Source: JAJYVT01 sp027339205 (GTDB lineage: Bacteria > Actinomycetota > Acidimicrobiia > Acidimicrobiales > RAAP-2). Taken from it: a DNA stretch of 64,000 nt. Shown piece after piece: positions 10,544 through 18,369 of the stretch. Each line of letters begins with the position of its first letter. The first letter of the stretch is position 1. Where the stretch lies: NCBI GenBank assembly GCA_027339205.1, contig DAHWOV010000120.1, forward strand, positions 1 to 64,000. The letters are read 5' to 3'. A model generated the notes under the pieces. It made no database searches. It was not told where the DNA came from and saw nothing but the letters and a program-made list of their open reading frames with translations. A program made the translations under genes and the position numbers.

Positions 10544-11725
10544 GTGCACCCGCCGCTCCTGCTCGCGGAGAACTCGTTGTTCAAGGCCATCGGTGACATC
10601 TTCCATCCGCTGTTCGTCGCGATCGCAGACGTGCTGGCGTGGATCTATGGCATCGTCCCGACATACGCAGTGGCGATCCTGCTGCTCACGGTGCTGATCA
10701 TGGCGCTCCTCACGCCGCTCACCATCAAGAGCACCCGGTCCATGCTCGCGATGCAGGCCCTGCAGCCCGAGATGCAGAAGCTCCGGGCGAAGTACAAGGG
10801 TGCCGAGAACCGCCAGCAGCTCAACGAGGAGATGATGAAGCTCTACCGCGAGCGCGGTGTGAGCCCGACCGGCGGCTGCCTGCCGATGTTCCTGCAGATG
10901 CCGGCGTTCATCGTCCTCTACGACGTCATCCGCGGCCTCGCCAACACGGTGAAGCCGGGCACAAAGCTCGGTACAGGCCACAAGGTCTGCCATCCTGCCG
11001 CGCACCAGGCGACCTGCGCGACACCGCGCTACGTCCCGCACCATTCTGCGATCTACCAGAACTTGATCAAGACGCCCGGGGTGATGCATTCGATCGGCTT
11101 GAACCTCGCAGCGAAGCCCCTCACACACCATGCGCACTGGGTCGACTACATCCCGTACTTCGCACTCCTCGCTGTTGCAGTAGCCCTGCAATATTTCCAG
11201 ATGGCGCAGATGACCCGGCGCAACAAGAAGAACAACGCGCAGCAGCAGATACCCCAGCAGATGCAGACGATGCAGCGGGTGATGCCGCTGATCTTCGCGT
11301 ACATCTACTTCCTCGTCCCCGCTGGGGTGGTGATCTACATGATCGTGTCTTCGGCGATCCGGGTGCTGACGCAGGATCTCATCTTCCGATACGGGCTGGT
11401 GCAGTCCCCCGGCGAGCACCAGATCGGGACCAAGGGGAAGCCCGCGGCGTCCAAGGCGGTGGTGGAAGCGAGGTCGTCGACCTCGCCGGCGGCCCAGGAC
11501 CGGGCAGCGGTCGCGCCGGTGACCAGTGGCGAACGCGGTCTCCTCCCCTTCGGGTCCAAAAAGGGCGTGACCGATGCGCCAGCGCCGGCTCGCAACGGAG
11601 GGAACGGGGCGGCAAACGGCAAGGCCAGGCCCGGAAGGCGGGGCGGCAGCGCAGCCACCCCGCCCGAGCCGGCGCCGAAGCCCCATCCGAGATCGAAGTC
11701 GAAGCGTGCACGAAGGGCCCGCTGA
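10544..11725 (+). CDS. yidC: membrane protein insertase YidC
   Basis: Inserts and folds inner-membrane proteins, alone or with SecYEG. The 393-residue protein has the short Gram-positive layout with a first membrane segment near 20-55, the cytoplasmic hairpin EMQKLRAKYKG and the SPTGGCLPMFLQMPAF stretch, then further membrane segments to about 275. The hydrophilic, Lys/Arg-rich tail (about 290-393) resembles the ribosome-binding tails of Gram-positive YidC proteins. GTG at 10544 is chosen for the GGAGGGAGG ribosome binding site. jag starts three bases after the stop. Confidence 0.95.
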   Translation: MHPPLLLAENSLFKAIGDIFHPLFVAIADVLAWIYGIVPTYAVAILLLTVLIMALLTPLTIKSTRSMLAMQALQPEMQKLRAKYKGAENRQQLNEEMMKLYRERGVSPTGGCLPMFLQMPAFIVLYDVIRGLANTVKPGTKLGTGHKVCHPAAHQATCATPRYVPHHSAIYQNLIKTPGVMHSIGLNLAAKPLTHHAHWVDYIPYFALLAVAVALQYFQMAQMTRRNKKNNAQQQIPQQMQTMQRVMPLIFAYIYFLVPAGVVIYMIVSSAIRVLTQDLIFRYGLVQSPGEHQIGTKGKPAASKAVVEARSSTSPAAQDRAAVAPVTSGERGLLPFGSKKGVTDAPAPARNGGNGAANGKARPGRRGGSAATPPEPAPKPHPRSKSKRARRAR

Positions 11726-11727
11726 CC

Positions 11728-12798
11728 GTGGAATGGGTCGAGAAGACGGGGAGATCGGTCGACGAGGCGAAGGAGCGGGCCCTCGACCAGCTGGGGGTGG
11801 CGGAGACGGACGCCGAGGTCGTGGTCTTGGCCGAGCCCAAGACGGGCCTCTTCGGGCGTGTGCGTGGGGAAGCGCGCGTGCGGGCACGCGTACGCCCCGC
11901 AGAAGTTCGGCCGAAGAGGGTTCGCCGGAGGCGAGAACGCGGCCAGGCAGATGTCGGCCACACGGGGAGCGGTCGCGCCGGCGGGACTCGAACGGGACGC
12001 CGCACGACCGAGGCGAGCCGCACAGCCGGCGGCCGGGCATCACGCGAGGCATCGGCCGCCCGTGCGCCCGCCGGCGCGAGCAGCGGGGAGAACGCTGCGT
12101 CGGTGAGCTCGGGCTCGCGGCGGCGCAGGCGGCGGCGCAGCGGGGCGCAGAGGCCGAGCAGTGAGCTGGTCGAGCCGACCACGCAGACCGCGCCGGCCGC
12201 GCCGACCGCGGAGACCGCGTCGGCCGCGGACGGCGGCGCAGTCGTCGCGCGCCCGGACCGGCACCACGATGTTGACGAGGGCGGACTCGATCGGGTCATG
12301 CCGGAAAAGGAGGGCCAGCCGGTGGCTCAGGGGATCACGCTGCAGGAGCAGGCCGCGGTGGCCAAGGAGTTCCTCGAAGGGCTCTTGGACCGCTACGGCC
12401 TCGAGGCCACGATCGAGGTGCGCGAGCTCGACGAGGAGACCGTCGAGCTCGCCGCCCAGGGCGAGGGGCTGGGCATCCTCGTAGGACCGAAAGGCGCGAC
12501 CGTCGCGGCACTCCAAGATGTGACGCGGACGGTCGTCCAGCGGCACTTCCCGAACCGCACGGACCGCATCCTCGTCGATGTCGCGGGTTATCGCGAGCGT
12601 CGCGCTGCAGCGCTCCGACGCTTCGCTGCCGACGTCGCCGCTGACGTCCTCGAGTCTGGCTCCGAGCGGGCTCTCGAGCCCATGAGCCCGGCGGACCGCA
12701 AGATCATCCACGACACGGTCGTGACGATCGACGGGGTGGTCTCCAGCTCCCAGGGAGAGGAGCCGAACCGCTTCGTCGTCATCTCCCCCGCGCCATGA
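11728..12798 (+). CDS. jag: Jag/KhpB RNA-binding protein (Jag-N, KH, R3H)
   Basis: A 356-residue protein. The first 50 residues are a Jag-N domain (VEWVEKTGRSVDEAKERAL). About 140 residues of low-complexity Arg/Ser/Ala linker follow. A KH domain with GILVGPKGATVAALQ and a C-terminal R3H-type region with ADRKIIHDTV complete it. Jag/KhpB acts with KhpA as an RNA chaperone affecting cell wall and division in Gram-positives. The linker is unusually long. Start GTG at 11728, two bases after yidC; the stop overlaps an ATG that should begin rsmG. Confidence 0.92.
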   Translation: MEWVEKTGRSVDEAKERALDQLGVAETDAEVVVLAEPKTGLFGRVRGEARVRARVRPAEVRPKRVRRRRERGQADVGHTGSGRAGGTRTGRRTTEASRTAGGRASREASAARAPAGASSGENAASVSSGSRRRRRRRSGAQRPSSELVEPTTQTAPAAPTAETASAADGGAVVARPDRHHDVDEGGLDRVMPEKEGQPVAQGITLQEQAAVAKEFLEGLLDRYGLEATIEVRELDEETVELAAQGEGLGILVGPKGATVAALQDVTRTVVQRHFPNRTDRILVDVAGYRERRAAALRRFAADVAADVLESGSERALEPMSPADRKIIHDTVVTIDGVVSSSQGEEPNRFVVISPAP

Positions 12799-12868
12799 CG
12801 CGCTTCCGCCCGCTCACCGCATCCGCTCCGGGGGCCACCGGCCAAGCCGCCACCGCTTCGCGTCGCTC

Positions 12869-13537
12869 CTGAGCCGTCTCCTGACGCCCCTTCCCCCCAA
12901 CGCAACCGACCGCCCGCTCCTTGCGCTTGTCGAGCGCGCGCGGGAGCTCGGCTTCTTCGGCCCGGCCCCGGTCACCACCCATCTCGACCACGCTCGGGCG
13001 TTCGCCGAGGTCGTCGAAGCTGCACGGCCAGGCTCGCTGCCGGGGTCGGTCGTCGATCTCGGGTCGGGGGGAGGGATCCCGGCGTTGGCGTTGGCACTGC
13101 GCTGGACCTCGACCCCGTTCCTCCTCGTGGAGTCACAGCTCAAGCGAGCCGAGTTCCTTCGCAGTGCAGTCCGGCAGCTCGGCATTGAAGCGCGGGTGAT
13201 CGTGGTTGCCGAGCGTGCCGAGTCGCTCGCCCGGACATCGATGAGCCGTGGGGAGCATGATCTCGTCACCGCCAGGGGTTTCGGTCCTCCCGGGGCTGTC
13301 GCGGAGTGCGCCGCCCCCTTCCTCCGGCCCGGGGGACTGCTCGTCGTCTCGGAACCTCCACCCGGCGGCGCACGTGACCGAGAGCGTTGGCCGAGCGAGG
13401 GGCTGGCGCACGTGGGGATGGGTCCGGCTCGATCGGCGGGTTCGCGCTATCGCTTCGTGGTGATCTCCCAGGACGCGCCATGTCCGGGCCGCTTTCCCCG
13501 TCGGGTCGGCGTGCCGATGAAGCGGCCGCTCTTCTAG
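12869..13537 (+). CDS. rsmG: 16S rRNA m7G527 methyltransferase RsmG, start disrupted
   Basis: SAM-dependent methyltransferase that modifies G527 of 16S rRNA (formerly GidB). The body is clear: ERARELGFFGPAPV, the SAM motif VVDLGSGGGIPALALA, and the ending VGVPMKRPLF. However, this frame has no ATG, GTG or TTG before 13085, which lies beyond the SAM motif. The coordinate given is a CTG that would give 222 residues. An ATG at 12795 overlaps the jag stop as ATGA, exactly as expected, but its frame stops at 12872. One missing base between 12795 and 12870 would join the two. The gene is either frameshifted, mis-sequenced here, or uses a non-standard start. Confidence 0.8.
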   Translation: MSRLLTPLPPNATDRPLLALVERARELGFFGPAPVTTHLDHARAFAEVVEAARPGSLPGSVVDLGSGGGIPALALALRWTSTPFLLVESQLKRAEFLRSAVRQLGIEARVIVVAERAESLARTSMSRGEHDLVTARGFGPPGAVAECAAPFLRPGGLLVVSEPPPGGARDRERWPSEGLAHVGMGPARSAGSRYRFVVISQDAPCPGRFPRRVGVPMKRPLF

Positions 13538-13542
13538 CTACT

Positions 13543-13578
13543 TCCAGCTCGAGCAGCTCGTCCAGCTCGAGCAGCTCG
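13543..13578. repeat. 18-bp perfect tandem repeat, two copies
   Basis: TCCAGCTCGAGCAGCTCG is repeated at 13543-13560 and 13561-13578, directly after the rsmG stop. A further CAGCTCGAG-like piece follows. It sits in the gap between rsmG and the convergent LAGLIDADG gene. The unit contains its own dyad (CGAGC/GCTCG) so the transcript could fold and help terminate both genes. Confidence 0.6.
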
Positions 13579-13610
13579 AGCACGCCGTTCTTCTGCCGGC
13601 GGGGTCTCGG

Positions 13611-14138
13611 TCATCGACTGTCCCTGGGGGAACGTGCACCCCGGAGGGCTGCGAAGATCGACTCTGCGTCGGGCTGGGGACCCGCTCGGCGGGCAGGTCC
13701 TGAGGGCGAAGAGCGAGTGGCGGTGCCGGGCGGGGAGCCTCGCGACGCATCGCCCGGCGCCCTGGCGGGTGGGGACGCAGGGAGCGTCGGAAACCGGCTC
13801 TCGCCGTGTCGCAGCTGCCTCGCGTAACGGTCGCACATCTGTACAAGACGGGCATGTGCGTAGCCGTCGAGCGATGGGCTGAGCCTCCGGTGCAGCATCG
13901 GCAGCAGCTCATCACGCAAATACGGACCACGCGCCATCCACTGGTAGTAGCGACGGCCACCGTGCTCATAGGGACCGTAGAGGCGGCCGCCAGGAAACGT
14001 GCGCTCCACCCAACGGAAGAGTGCTTCGTGCCGTTCGTGCATCCGCAGGGTGACCTGCGGTTGACGGCCGTCTCCGCCGAAGTGCCCTTCGCCTACCAGT
14101 AGACCCACCAACAAGCCCTCTTCGTAGTCGCTCGGCAA
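13611..14138 (-). CDS. small LAGLIDADG endonuclease-like protein
   Basis: About 175 residues. Near the N-terminus DYEEGLLVGLLVGEGHFGGDG matches a LAGLIDADG helix ending in the acidic GEG. After it come a basic beta-strand region (QVTLRMHERHEALFRWVE), WMARGPYLRDELL and a Pro/Ser-rich tail from about 115 that looks disordered. Only one motif is present, so it would work as a homodimer if active. The start is taken as TTG at 14138 after GGAGGA; TTG at 14171 is possible. It is not inside an intron or intein. It could be a homing endonuclease or a domesticated DNA-binding protein; the family call is firm, the role is not. Confidence 0.7.
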   Translation of the reverse strand: MPSDYEEGLLVGLLVGEGHFGGDGRQPQVTLRMHERHEALFRWVERTFPGGRLYGPYEHGGRRYYQWMARGPYLRDELLPMLHRRLSPSLDGYAHARLVQMCDRYARQLRHGESRFPTLPASPPARAPGDASRGSPPGTATRSSPSGPARRAGPQPDAESIFAALRGARSPRDSR

Positions 14139-14186
14139 GGTTCCTCCGGTAACCGCAGCGCCCGGACACAACTGCGCGCAATGTGT

Positions 14187-14215
14187 TGTTTCACGGTCAT
14201 GTTACATGTGGAACC
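14187..14215. promoter_or_regulatory. split parS-like element, copy 1
   Basis: TGTTTCAC (14187-14194), 13 bases, then GTGGAACC (14208-14215). The left arm is an exact half of the parS consensus TGTTTCACGTGAAACA; the right arm matches the other half at six of eight bases. In normal parS the halves touch. Here they are 13 bp apart. The spacer holds GTCATGT and CAT in common with copy 2. Confidence 0.45.
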
Positions 14216-14243
14216 CGGCGCGCGGGAGCAGGCTCCTTGGTGC

Positions 14244-14272
14244 TGTTTCACCGTCATGTGCCATGTGAAGCA
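14244..14272. promoter_or_regulatory. split parS-like element, copy 2
   Basis: TGTTTCAC (14244-14251), 13 bases, then GTGAAGCA (14265-14272), which differs from a perfect parS right half at one base. It starts 57 bp after copy 1 and agrees with it at 23 of 29 positions. It lies about 190 bp before parA. Possible readings are an expanded ParB site or an operator for another dimeric regulator. Confidence 0.45.
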
Positions 14273-14464
14273 CCGGAGAGACGTGGCACGGCGCGCGCCG
14301 TTGAGGAGCTAAAGCTTGACCTCGCGCCGCGCGCGAGCGAGGATGGGTCCCGTGGCCGGAAAGGGGGGCGTGGCGCGGAACCAGCCCGCCCTCGGTAGCT
14401 GCACAGCGATGTCGTGCGCCAACTGGAGTGCACGGCGTGCTTCCGTCGACGTGGGAGCTGCCCA

Positions 14465-15745
14465 GTGGTGAGGATGATCGGAAGGCGGCGGCGCGCGAAT
14501 GCCGCCTTGCCGTCGGAGACAGTCGAGCTTGGCGCCGATCCGGGAGACACGACGGACGAGGCCGTGGAGCAGCCGGCAGGACGTGGACTGCATGGAGTCA
14601 CTGCTGTCGACCATGAGGCGCCGGCATCGACGGAAGTCGAGGCGCTAACCGAGGGCGCTGTCTCACCGGCACCTCACCCCGAGCCGACCGAGGAGGACGT
14701 GACCTCCACCGAGGCAGCGCCGGAGGTCACCGAGGCAGCGCCGCAGGTCACCGAGGCAGCGCCGCACGTCACCGAGGCAGCGCCGCACGTCACCGAGGCA
14801 GCGCCGCAGGTCACCGAGGCAGCGGCGCACGTCAACGAGGCAGCGCCGCACGTCAACCCTCCCGGCACTGCGTTCGCGGCCGGACCACGCTCCAGGGGAG
14901 GGCAGCGGTTCGACGAGGACGGCTTCCTCGACAACCCCGATGGCCGGGGGGTCTCGACCACGCGCCCGCTGCCGAGGGTCATCGCAGTCGCGAACCAGAA
15001 GGGAGGCGTCGGGAAGACCACCACCACCGTGAATCTCGGCGCTGCGCTCGCTGAGCTGGGTTACCGCATCCTGGTGGTCGACCTCGACCCGCAGGGGAAC
15101 GCGACCACCGGGCTGGGGATCGACGCGAGGAGCTTCGAACACTCGATGTACGACGTGATCATGCACGACACGCCGCTCGAAGATTGCATCGAGCCGACCA
15201 GCGTGCGCAACCTCTTCGTGGCACCCGCGACCATCGACCTCGCGGGGGTCGAGATCGAGCTCGTGCCCGCCTTCAGCCGAGAGCTTCGCCTCAGGCGGGC
15301 GGTGGAGACGGTGCTGGAGGACTTCGACTTCGTACTGATCGACTGCCCACCGTCGCTCGGGCTGATCACCATCAACGGGCTCGCCGCGGCGAGCGAGATC
15401 CTCGTGCCGATCCAGTGCGAGTACTACGCGTTGGAGGGTCTGGGGCAACTGCTCCGGAACGTCCACCTCGTAGCCTCCAATCTCAATGACCGCCTGGAGG
15501 TCAGCGCCATCGTCCTCACGATGTACGACGCGCGGACGCGCCTCGCGGTGGAGGTCGCAGCCGAGGTTCGCCGGCACTTCGGCGAAAAGGTCTGCCGGAT
15601 CGTGATCCCTCGAACGGTCCGCCTCTCCGAGGCGCCGTCGTTCGGACAGCCCATCACGGTGTTCGACCCGTCCTCGCGGGGGGCAGTCGCGTACCGTGAG
15701 CTTGCGAAGGAGGTGAGCAATGGCGCGGCGCAGCGGGCTCGGTAA
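14465..15745 (+). CDS. parA: chromosome partitioning ATPase ParA
   Basis: Walker-type ATPase that moves ParB-parS origin complexes. The core starts near residue 175 with VIAVANQKGGVGKTTTTVNLG (deviant Walker A), followed by VVDLDPQGNATTGLG and LIDCPPSLG. The 426-residue length exceeds the usual 260-330 because of an N-terminal extension of about 165 residues. That extension carries seven copies of a seven-residue unit TEAAPxV. GTG at 14465 is favoured by GGGAG seven bases upstream; GTG 14414 and ATG 14474 are alternatives. parB overlaps the end by 26 bp. Confidence 0.95.
   Translation: MVRMIGRRRRANAALPSETVELGADPGDTTDEAVEQPAGRGLHGVTAVDHEAPASTEVEALTEGAVSPAPHPEPTEEDVTSTEAAPEVTEAAPQVTEAAPHVTEAAPHVTEAAPQVTEAAAHVNEAAPHVNPPGTAFAAGPRSRGGQRFDEDGFLDNPDGRGVSTTRPLPRVIAVANQKGGVGKTTTTVNLGAALAELGYRILVVDLDPQGNATTGLGIDARSFEHSMYDVIMHDTPLEDCIEPTSVRNLFVAPATIDLAGVEIELVPAFSRELRLRRAVETVLEDFDFVLIDCPPSLGLITINGLAAASEILVPIQCEYYALEGLGQLLRNVHLVASNLNDRLEVSAIVLTMYDARTRLAVEVAAEVRRHFGEKVCRIVIPRTVRLSEAPSFGQPITVFDPSSRGAVAYRELAKEVSNGAAQRAR
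14708..14854 (+). repeat. seven tandem 21-bp units coding TEAAPxV in ParA
   Basis: Seven in-frame copies of ACCGAGGCAGCGCCGCAGGTC-like sequence, fixed at 21 bp each, differ by only a few substitutions. They encode an acidic Ala/Pro-rich heptad repeat in the ParA N-terminal extension. The near identity of units suggests recent expansion and probable length variation between strains. Confidence 0.9.
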
Positions 15746-16661
15746 AGGCCTCGGGGCCCTCATCCCGACGGAGGTCTCCGGAGCGCAGGGCAGTGCGCTC
15801 AGGGAGGTGCCGATCTCGAGCATCCGGCCGAACACGCTCCAACCGAGGACCCACTTCGACGAGGAGGCGATGTCGGCGCTCGCCGCGTCCATCAGGGAGC
15901 TGGGCGTGCTCCAGCCGGTGCTCGTGCGGCCAATCGGCGTCGGTGCGGAGGAGTACGAGCTGATCGCCGGCGAGCGGCGATGGCGCGCCGCCCGACGTGC
16001 CGGGCTGCAGAGCATCCCCGTGCTCGTGCGGGAGGTCTCGGCGGACGACCGGAGCCTGGAGCAGGCGCTGGTGGAGAACCTGCACCGAGAGGACCTCGGA
16101 CCGCTCGAGGAAGCGGCCGCGTACCAGCAACTCATCGACGACTTCGGGCACACCCACGAGGAGGTCGCGACCCGCGTCGGGAAGAGCCGGGCGACGGTCA
16201 CGAACACGCTCCGGCTGCTGCAGCTGCCAGCCGGTGCCCAGCGGGCGCTGGCCGACGGGGCGATCTCGGCAGGCCACGCCCGAGCGCTGCTGGGCACCCC
16301 CGACCGCGCGCTCCAAGAGTCGCTCGTTGGGCGCATCGTCGCGGAGGGGCTCACGGTGCGCCAGGTGGAGGACGCTGTCAGAGAAGCAGGGGTTGAGGAA
16401 GGTCGAACGGGAGAAGACACGTCCGTCCGCGTCGGTAGTACCACTAGTAGCACCAGGGGGCCGGGTGTTCGGCAGCTGCCGGAGCCGGGTCTTCTGGAGC
16501 TCGAGGAGCTCCTCTCGACGCACCTCAACACTCGGGTCAAGGTCGAACTGCGCAACCGTCGAGGCCGGGTGGTGGTCGAATTTGCGACCCTGGAGGACCT
16601 CGAGCGGATCTACAGGGCGATGGTCGAGGGAGCGCGGCCGACTTCTCGAACAGGACGCTGA
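15720..16661 (+). CDS. parB: chromosome partitioning protein ParB
   Basis: CTP-binding clamp that loads at parS and spreads along DNA. It is 313 residues: a short ParA-contact N-terminus (GLGKGLGALIP), the ParB/Srx CTPase domain with LVRPI and GERRWRAARRAG, the ENLHREDL box, a helix-turn-helix region (HTHEEVATRVGKSRATVTNTLRLL), and a C-terminal dimer domain. ATG at 15720 follows GGAGGTG by six bases and overlaps parA. Confidence 0.96.
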   Translation: MARRSGLGKGLGALIPTEVSGAQGSALREVPISSIRPNTLQPRTHFDEEAMSALAASIRELGVLQPVLVRPIGVGAEEYELIAGERRWRAARRAGLQSIPVLVREVSADDRSLEQALVENLHREDLGPLEEAAAYQQLIDDFGHTHEEVATRVGKSRATVTNTLRLLQLPAGAQRALADGAISAGHARALLGTPDRALQESLVGRIVAEGLTVRQVEDAVREAGVEEGRTGEDTSVRVGSTTSSTRGPGVRQLPEPGLLELEELLSTHLNTRVKVELRNRRGRVVVEFATLEDLERIYRAMVEGARPTSRTGR

Positions 16662-16707
16662 CCGGGCGGTCGGACCTCCACCTCAACCATCAACCCGCAG
16701 TACAGCG

Positions 16708-16740
16708 GTATCCACAACCTGTGCATGATGTTGTGGATTG
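16708..16740. other. inverted pair of DnaA-box-like sites between parB and cwlM
   Basis: ATCCACAAC (16710-16718) and GTTGTGGAT (16730-16738) are perfect inverted arms around 11 bases. Each arm belongs to a DnaA-box-like 9-mer: GTATCCACA (16708-16716), one mismatch from TTATCCACA, and TGTGGATTG (16732-16740). It lies between two convergent genes. It could be a DnaA titration or auxiliary site, or simply a hairpin that ends both transcripts, although no T run follows. Confidence 0.45.
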
Positions 16741-16849
16741 TCAGATTCGCCCTCTAGTTCAACAGTCGGTCGCGAAGCTGTCACGTTCGCTCCAGAGGGA
16801 CCGGGCACGCCACCCCTCTCGGCGCCCCGGCCCGGTGCCCAGTGGACGG

Positions 16850-17845
16850 TCACTCCCAGGGGCCCGACGCCCATGTGGCGAGGGCGCTCGCCAGTGCCTC
16901 TGCAAGCGCCGGCCCGTGCTCCACGGCGACGGCCGCAGGCCCGATCTCCACGATCACCGCGGGCATCCGGGTCTCCCGCAGGATCGTGAGGGACATGCCC
17001 CGGACCCCGAGATCCGGCACGCCCAGCGCCGACGGCACCGCGCGCTGGATCGCGTCGGCGAGCAGGCGGCCTCCTACCGACTCGTCGCGGTACCCGGAGT
17101 AGAACGCGGCGAGAGCGCCGACCCGCTCCGGCTCGAGCCGGAGAGCGAGGTAGGCGTCGGCCCCGGCGCGGTTCGCCTGCCCCGCCTGAGCCGAGTCGTC
17201 AGGGTGATGGAGGGTGGTGACCGACGCCCCGTGCGCGACGAGGCGCCGTCGGAGAGCGGCGACCGGCGCGGCCAGTCCGCCTGGCTCACCGATGGCGACA
17301 TGACGCCCCGCAAGGGTGGGCGGGGACTGGCGGAGGAGCTCCCTCGCCCGGACGGTCGAGACGAGGTGGAGGGGCGAGGCGCCGCGCCCCGCGACTCGGC
17401 GCAGCTCGCGAAGCGTGCCCGGGCCGAGAATTCCGTCGACGGGGAGCGCGGCGTTCTCCTGGAAGTCCCGGAGCGCCTTCGCGGTGGCGTCGCCGAAGAT
17501 GCCGTCGACCCGTCCGGTGTCGAACCCCAGCGCGCACAAGCGCTGCTGGAGCTCGGCGACGTCGTCGCCGCGTAGCATCGGCGTCCGTCGGTAGAGGAAG
17601 CGGTCCCCGAGGTGATGGCCGGCTTCGACGAGGGTCTGCCAGGTCTGCGGCCCGCACACGCCGTCGACGCGCAGCCCCCGTTGGCGCTGGAACGCCTCCA
17701 CGGCGGCGCGCGTCGCGACGCCGAACTCGCCCGGAGGGTCGCTCATCGGGACCAGGCCCAGTGCGAGGAGCCTGGCTTGGACGTCGACCACCGCCTCACC
17801 GCTGTCGCCCTCGGCGAGCGGGAGCAGGGTGCCCCGATGCGCCAC
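16850..17845 (-). CDS. cwlM: CwlM-like amidase-fold protein with two peptidoglycan-binding domains
   Basis: 331 residues. Two PG-binding-1 repeats come first (GVATRAAVEAFQRQRGLRVDGVCGPQTW; then GDATAKALRDFQENAALPVDGILGPGTL), followed by an amidase_3-type fold. There is no signal peptide or membrane segment. The zinc site is degenerate: where amidases have DPGHGG this has IGEPGG, and the second His motif (SIHxNA) reads YLALRLEP; only the last Glu (VIVEIG) remains. So it is probably not a working amidase. Mycobacterial CwlM, in the same trx-parB neighbourhood, is cytoplasmic and regulates MurA and MurJ; that role is inferred. GTG 17845 starts eight bases after trxA. Confidence 0.85.
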   Translation of the reverse strand: MAHRGTLLPLAEGDSGEAVVDVQARLLALGLVPMSDPPGEFGVATRAAVEAFQRQRGLRVDGVCGPQTWQTLVEAGHHLGDRFLYRRTPMLRGDDVAELQQRLCALGFDTGRVDGIFGDATAKALRDFQENAALPVDGILGPGTLRELRRVAGRGASPLHLVSTVRARELLRQSPPTLAGRHVAIGEPGGLAAPVAALRRRLVAHGASVTTLHHPDDSAQAGQANRAGADAYLALRLEPERVGALAAFYSGYRDESVGGRLLADAIQRAVPSALGVPDLGVRGMSLTILRETRMPAVIVEIGPAAVAVEHGPALAEALASALATWASGPWE

Positions 17846-17853
17846 CGGGCGGG

Positions 17854-18180
17854 CTACAGGTAGCTCGACAGCTCCTGGAGCAGCTGGCCCTTGGGCTTGG
17901 CCCCGATCAACCGGAGCTTCGGCTCTCCGTCCTTGAACAGGATGAGCGTCGGGATGCTCATCACGTCGAAGCGCCTCGTCACGTCGAGGTTCTCGTCGAT
18001 GTTCAGCTTGGCGATCTGCAGCTTGCCAGCCTGTTCGGCCGCGATCTCCTCGAGCACCGGGGCGATCATCTTGCACGGCCCGCACCATTCGGCCCAGAAG
18101 TCGACGAGGACGGGCACGGCCGCCGCCTTGACATGCTCGTCAAAGGTACTGTCGTCGAGCTTTACGATCCTCTGGTCCAT
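17854..18180 (-). CDS. trxA: thioredoxin
   Basis: A 108-residue thioredoxin with the redox site WCGPC (32-36) and the cis-Pro loop SIPTL (75-79). It reduces protein disulfides and is recharged by TrxB encoded upstream. ATG at 18180 has GGGAGGAG five bases upstream. Order is trxB, then 189 bp, then trxA, then cwlM, as in mycobacteria. The 189-bp gap to trxB shows no clear gene. Confidence 0.96.
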   Translation of the reverse strand: MDQRIVKLDDSTFDEHVKAAAVPVLVDFWAEWCGPCKMIAPVLEEIAAEQAGKLQIAKLNIDENLDVTRRFDVMSIPTLILFKDGEPKLRLIGAKPKGQLLQELSSYL

Positions 18181-18369
18181 CTTGCTCCTCCCTCGAGCTC
18201 GAAACCTCCATGCCGCGCGCCCTGGTGGCTCACGCGTGCCCCCGTTGCGGCGCAGCCGACACCGGCGGTGCGCCTGCCGGCCCCTTGAGAAGGGCACCCG
18301 CTGCCGGAGCTCAGCGATGCGGTCGGTGAAGCGGTCGGCGGCACCGGCTGCCAATGCTCCTGTTCGATC

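Larger units (their letters stand above)
14139..14464. promoter_or_regulatory. divergent region between LAGLIDADG gene and parA
   Basis: This 326-bp region has no convincing gene. Its main content is two split parS-like elements (14187-14215 and 14244-14272), annotated separately. It must also carry the parA promoter and the leader of the leftward LAGLIDADG gene. A longer reading of parA from GTG 14414 would use its last 50 bases, but lacks a ribosome binding site. Confidence 0.5.

Noticed and set aside
12795..12872. independent 25-codon gene after jag
   Set aside because: It is better explained as the displaced start of rsmG.
14708..14854. CRISPR-like array
   Set aside because: The repeats have no spacers and are in frame within ParA.
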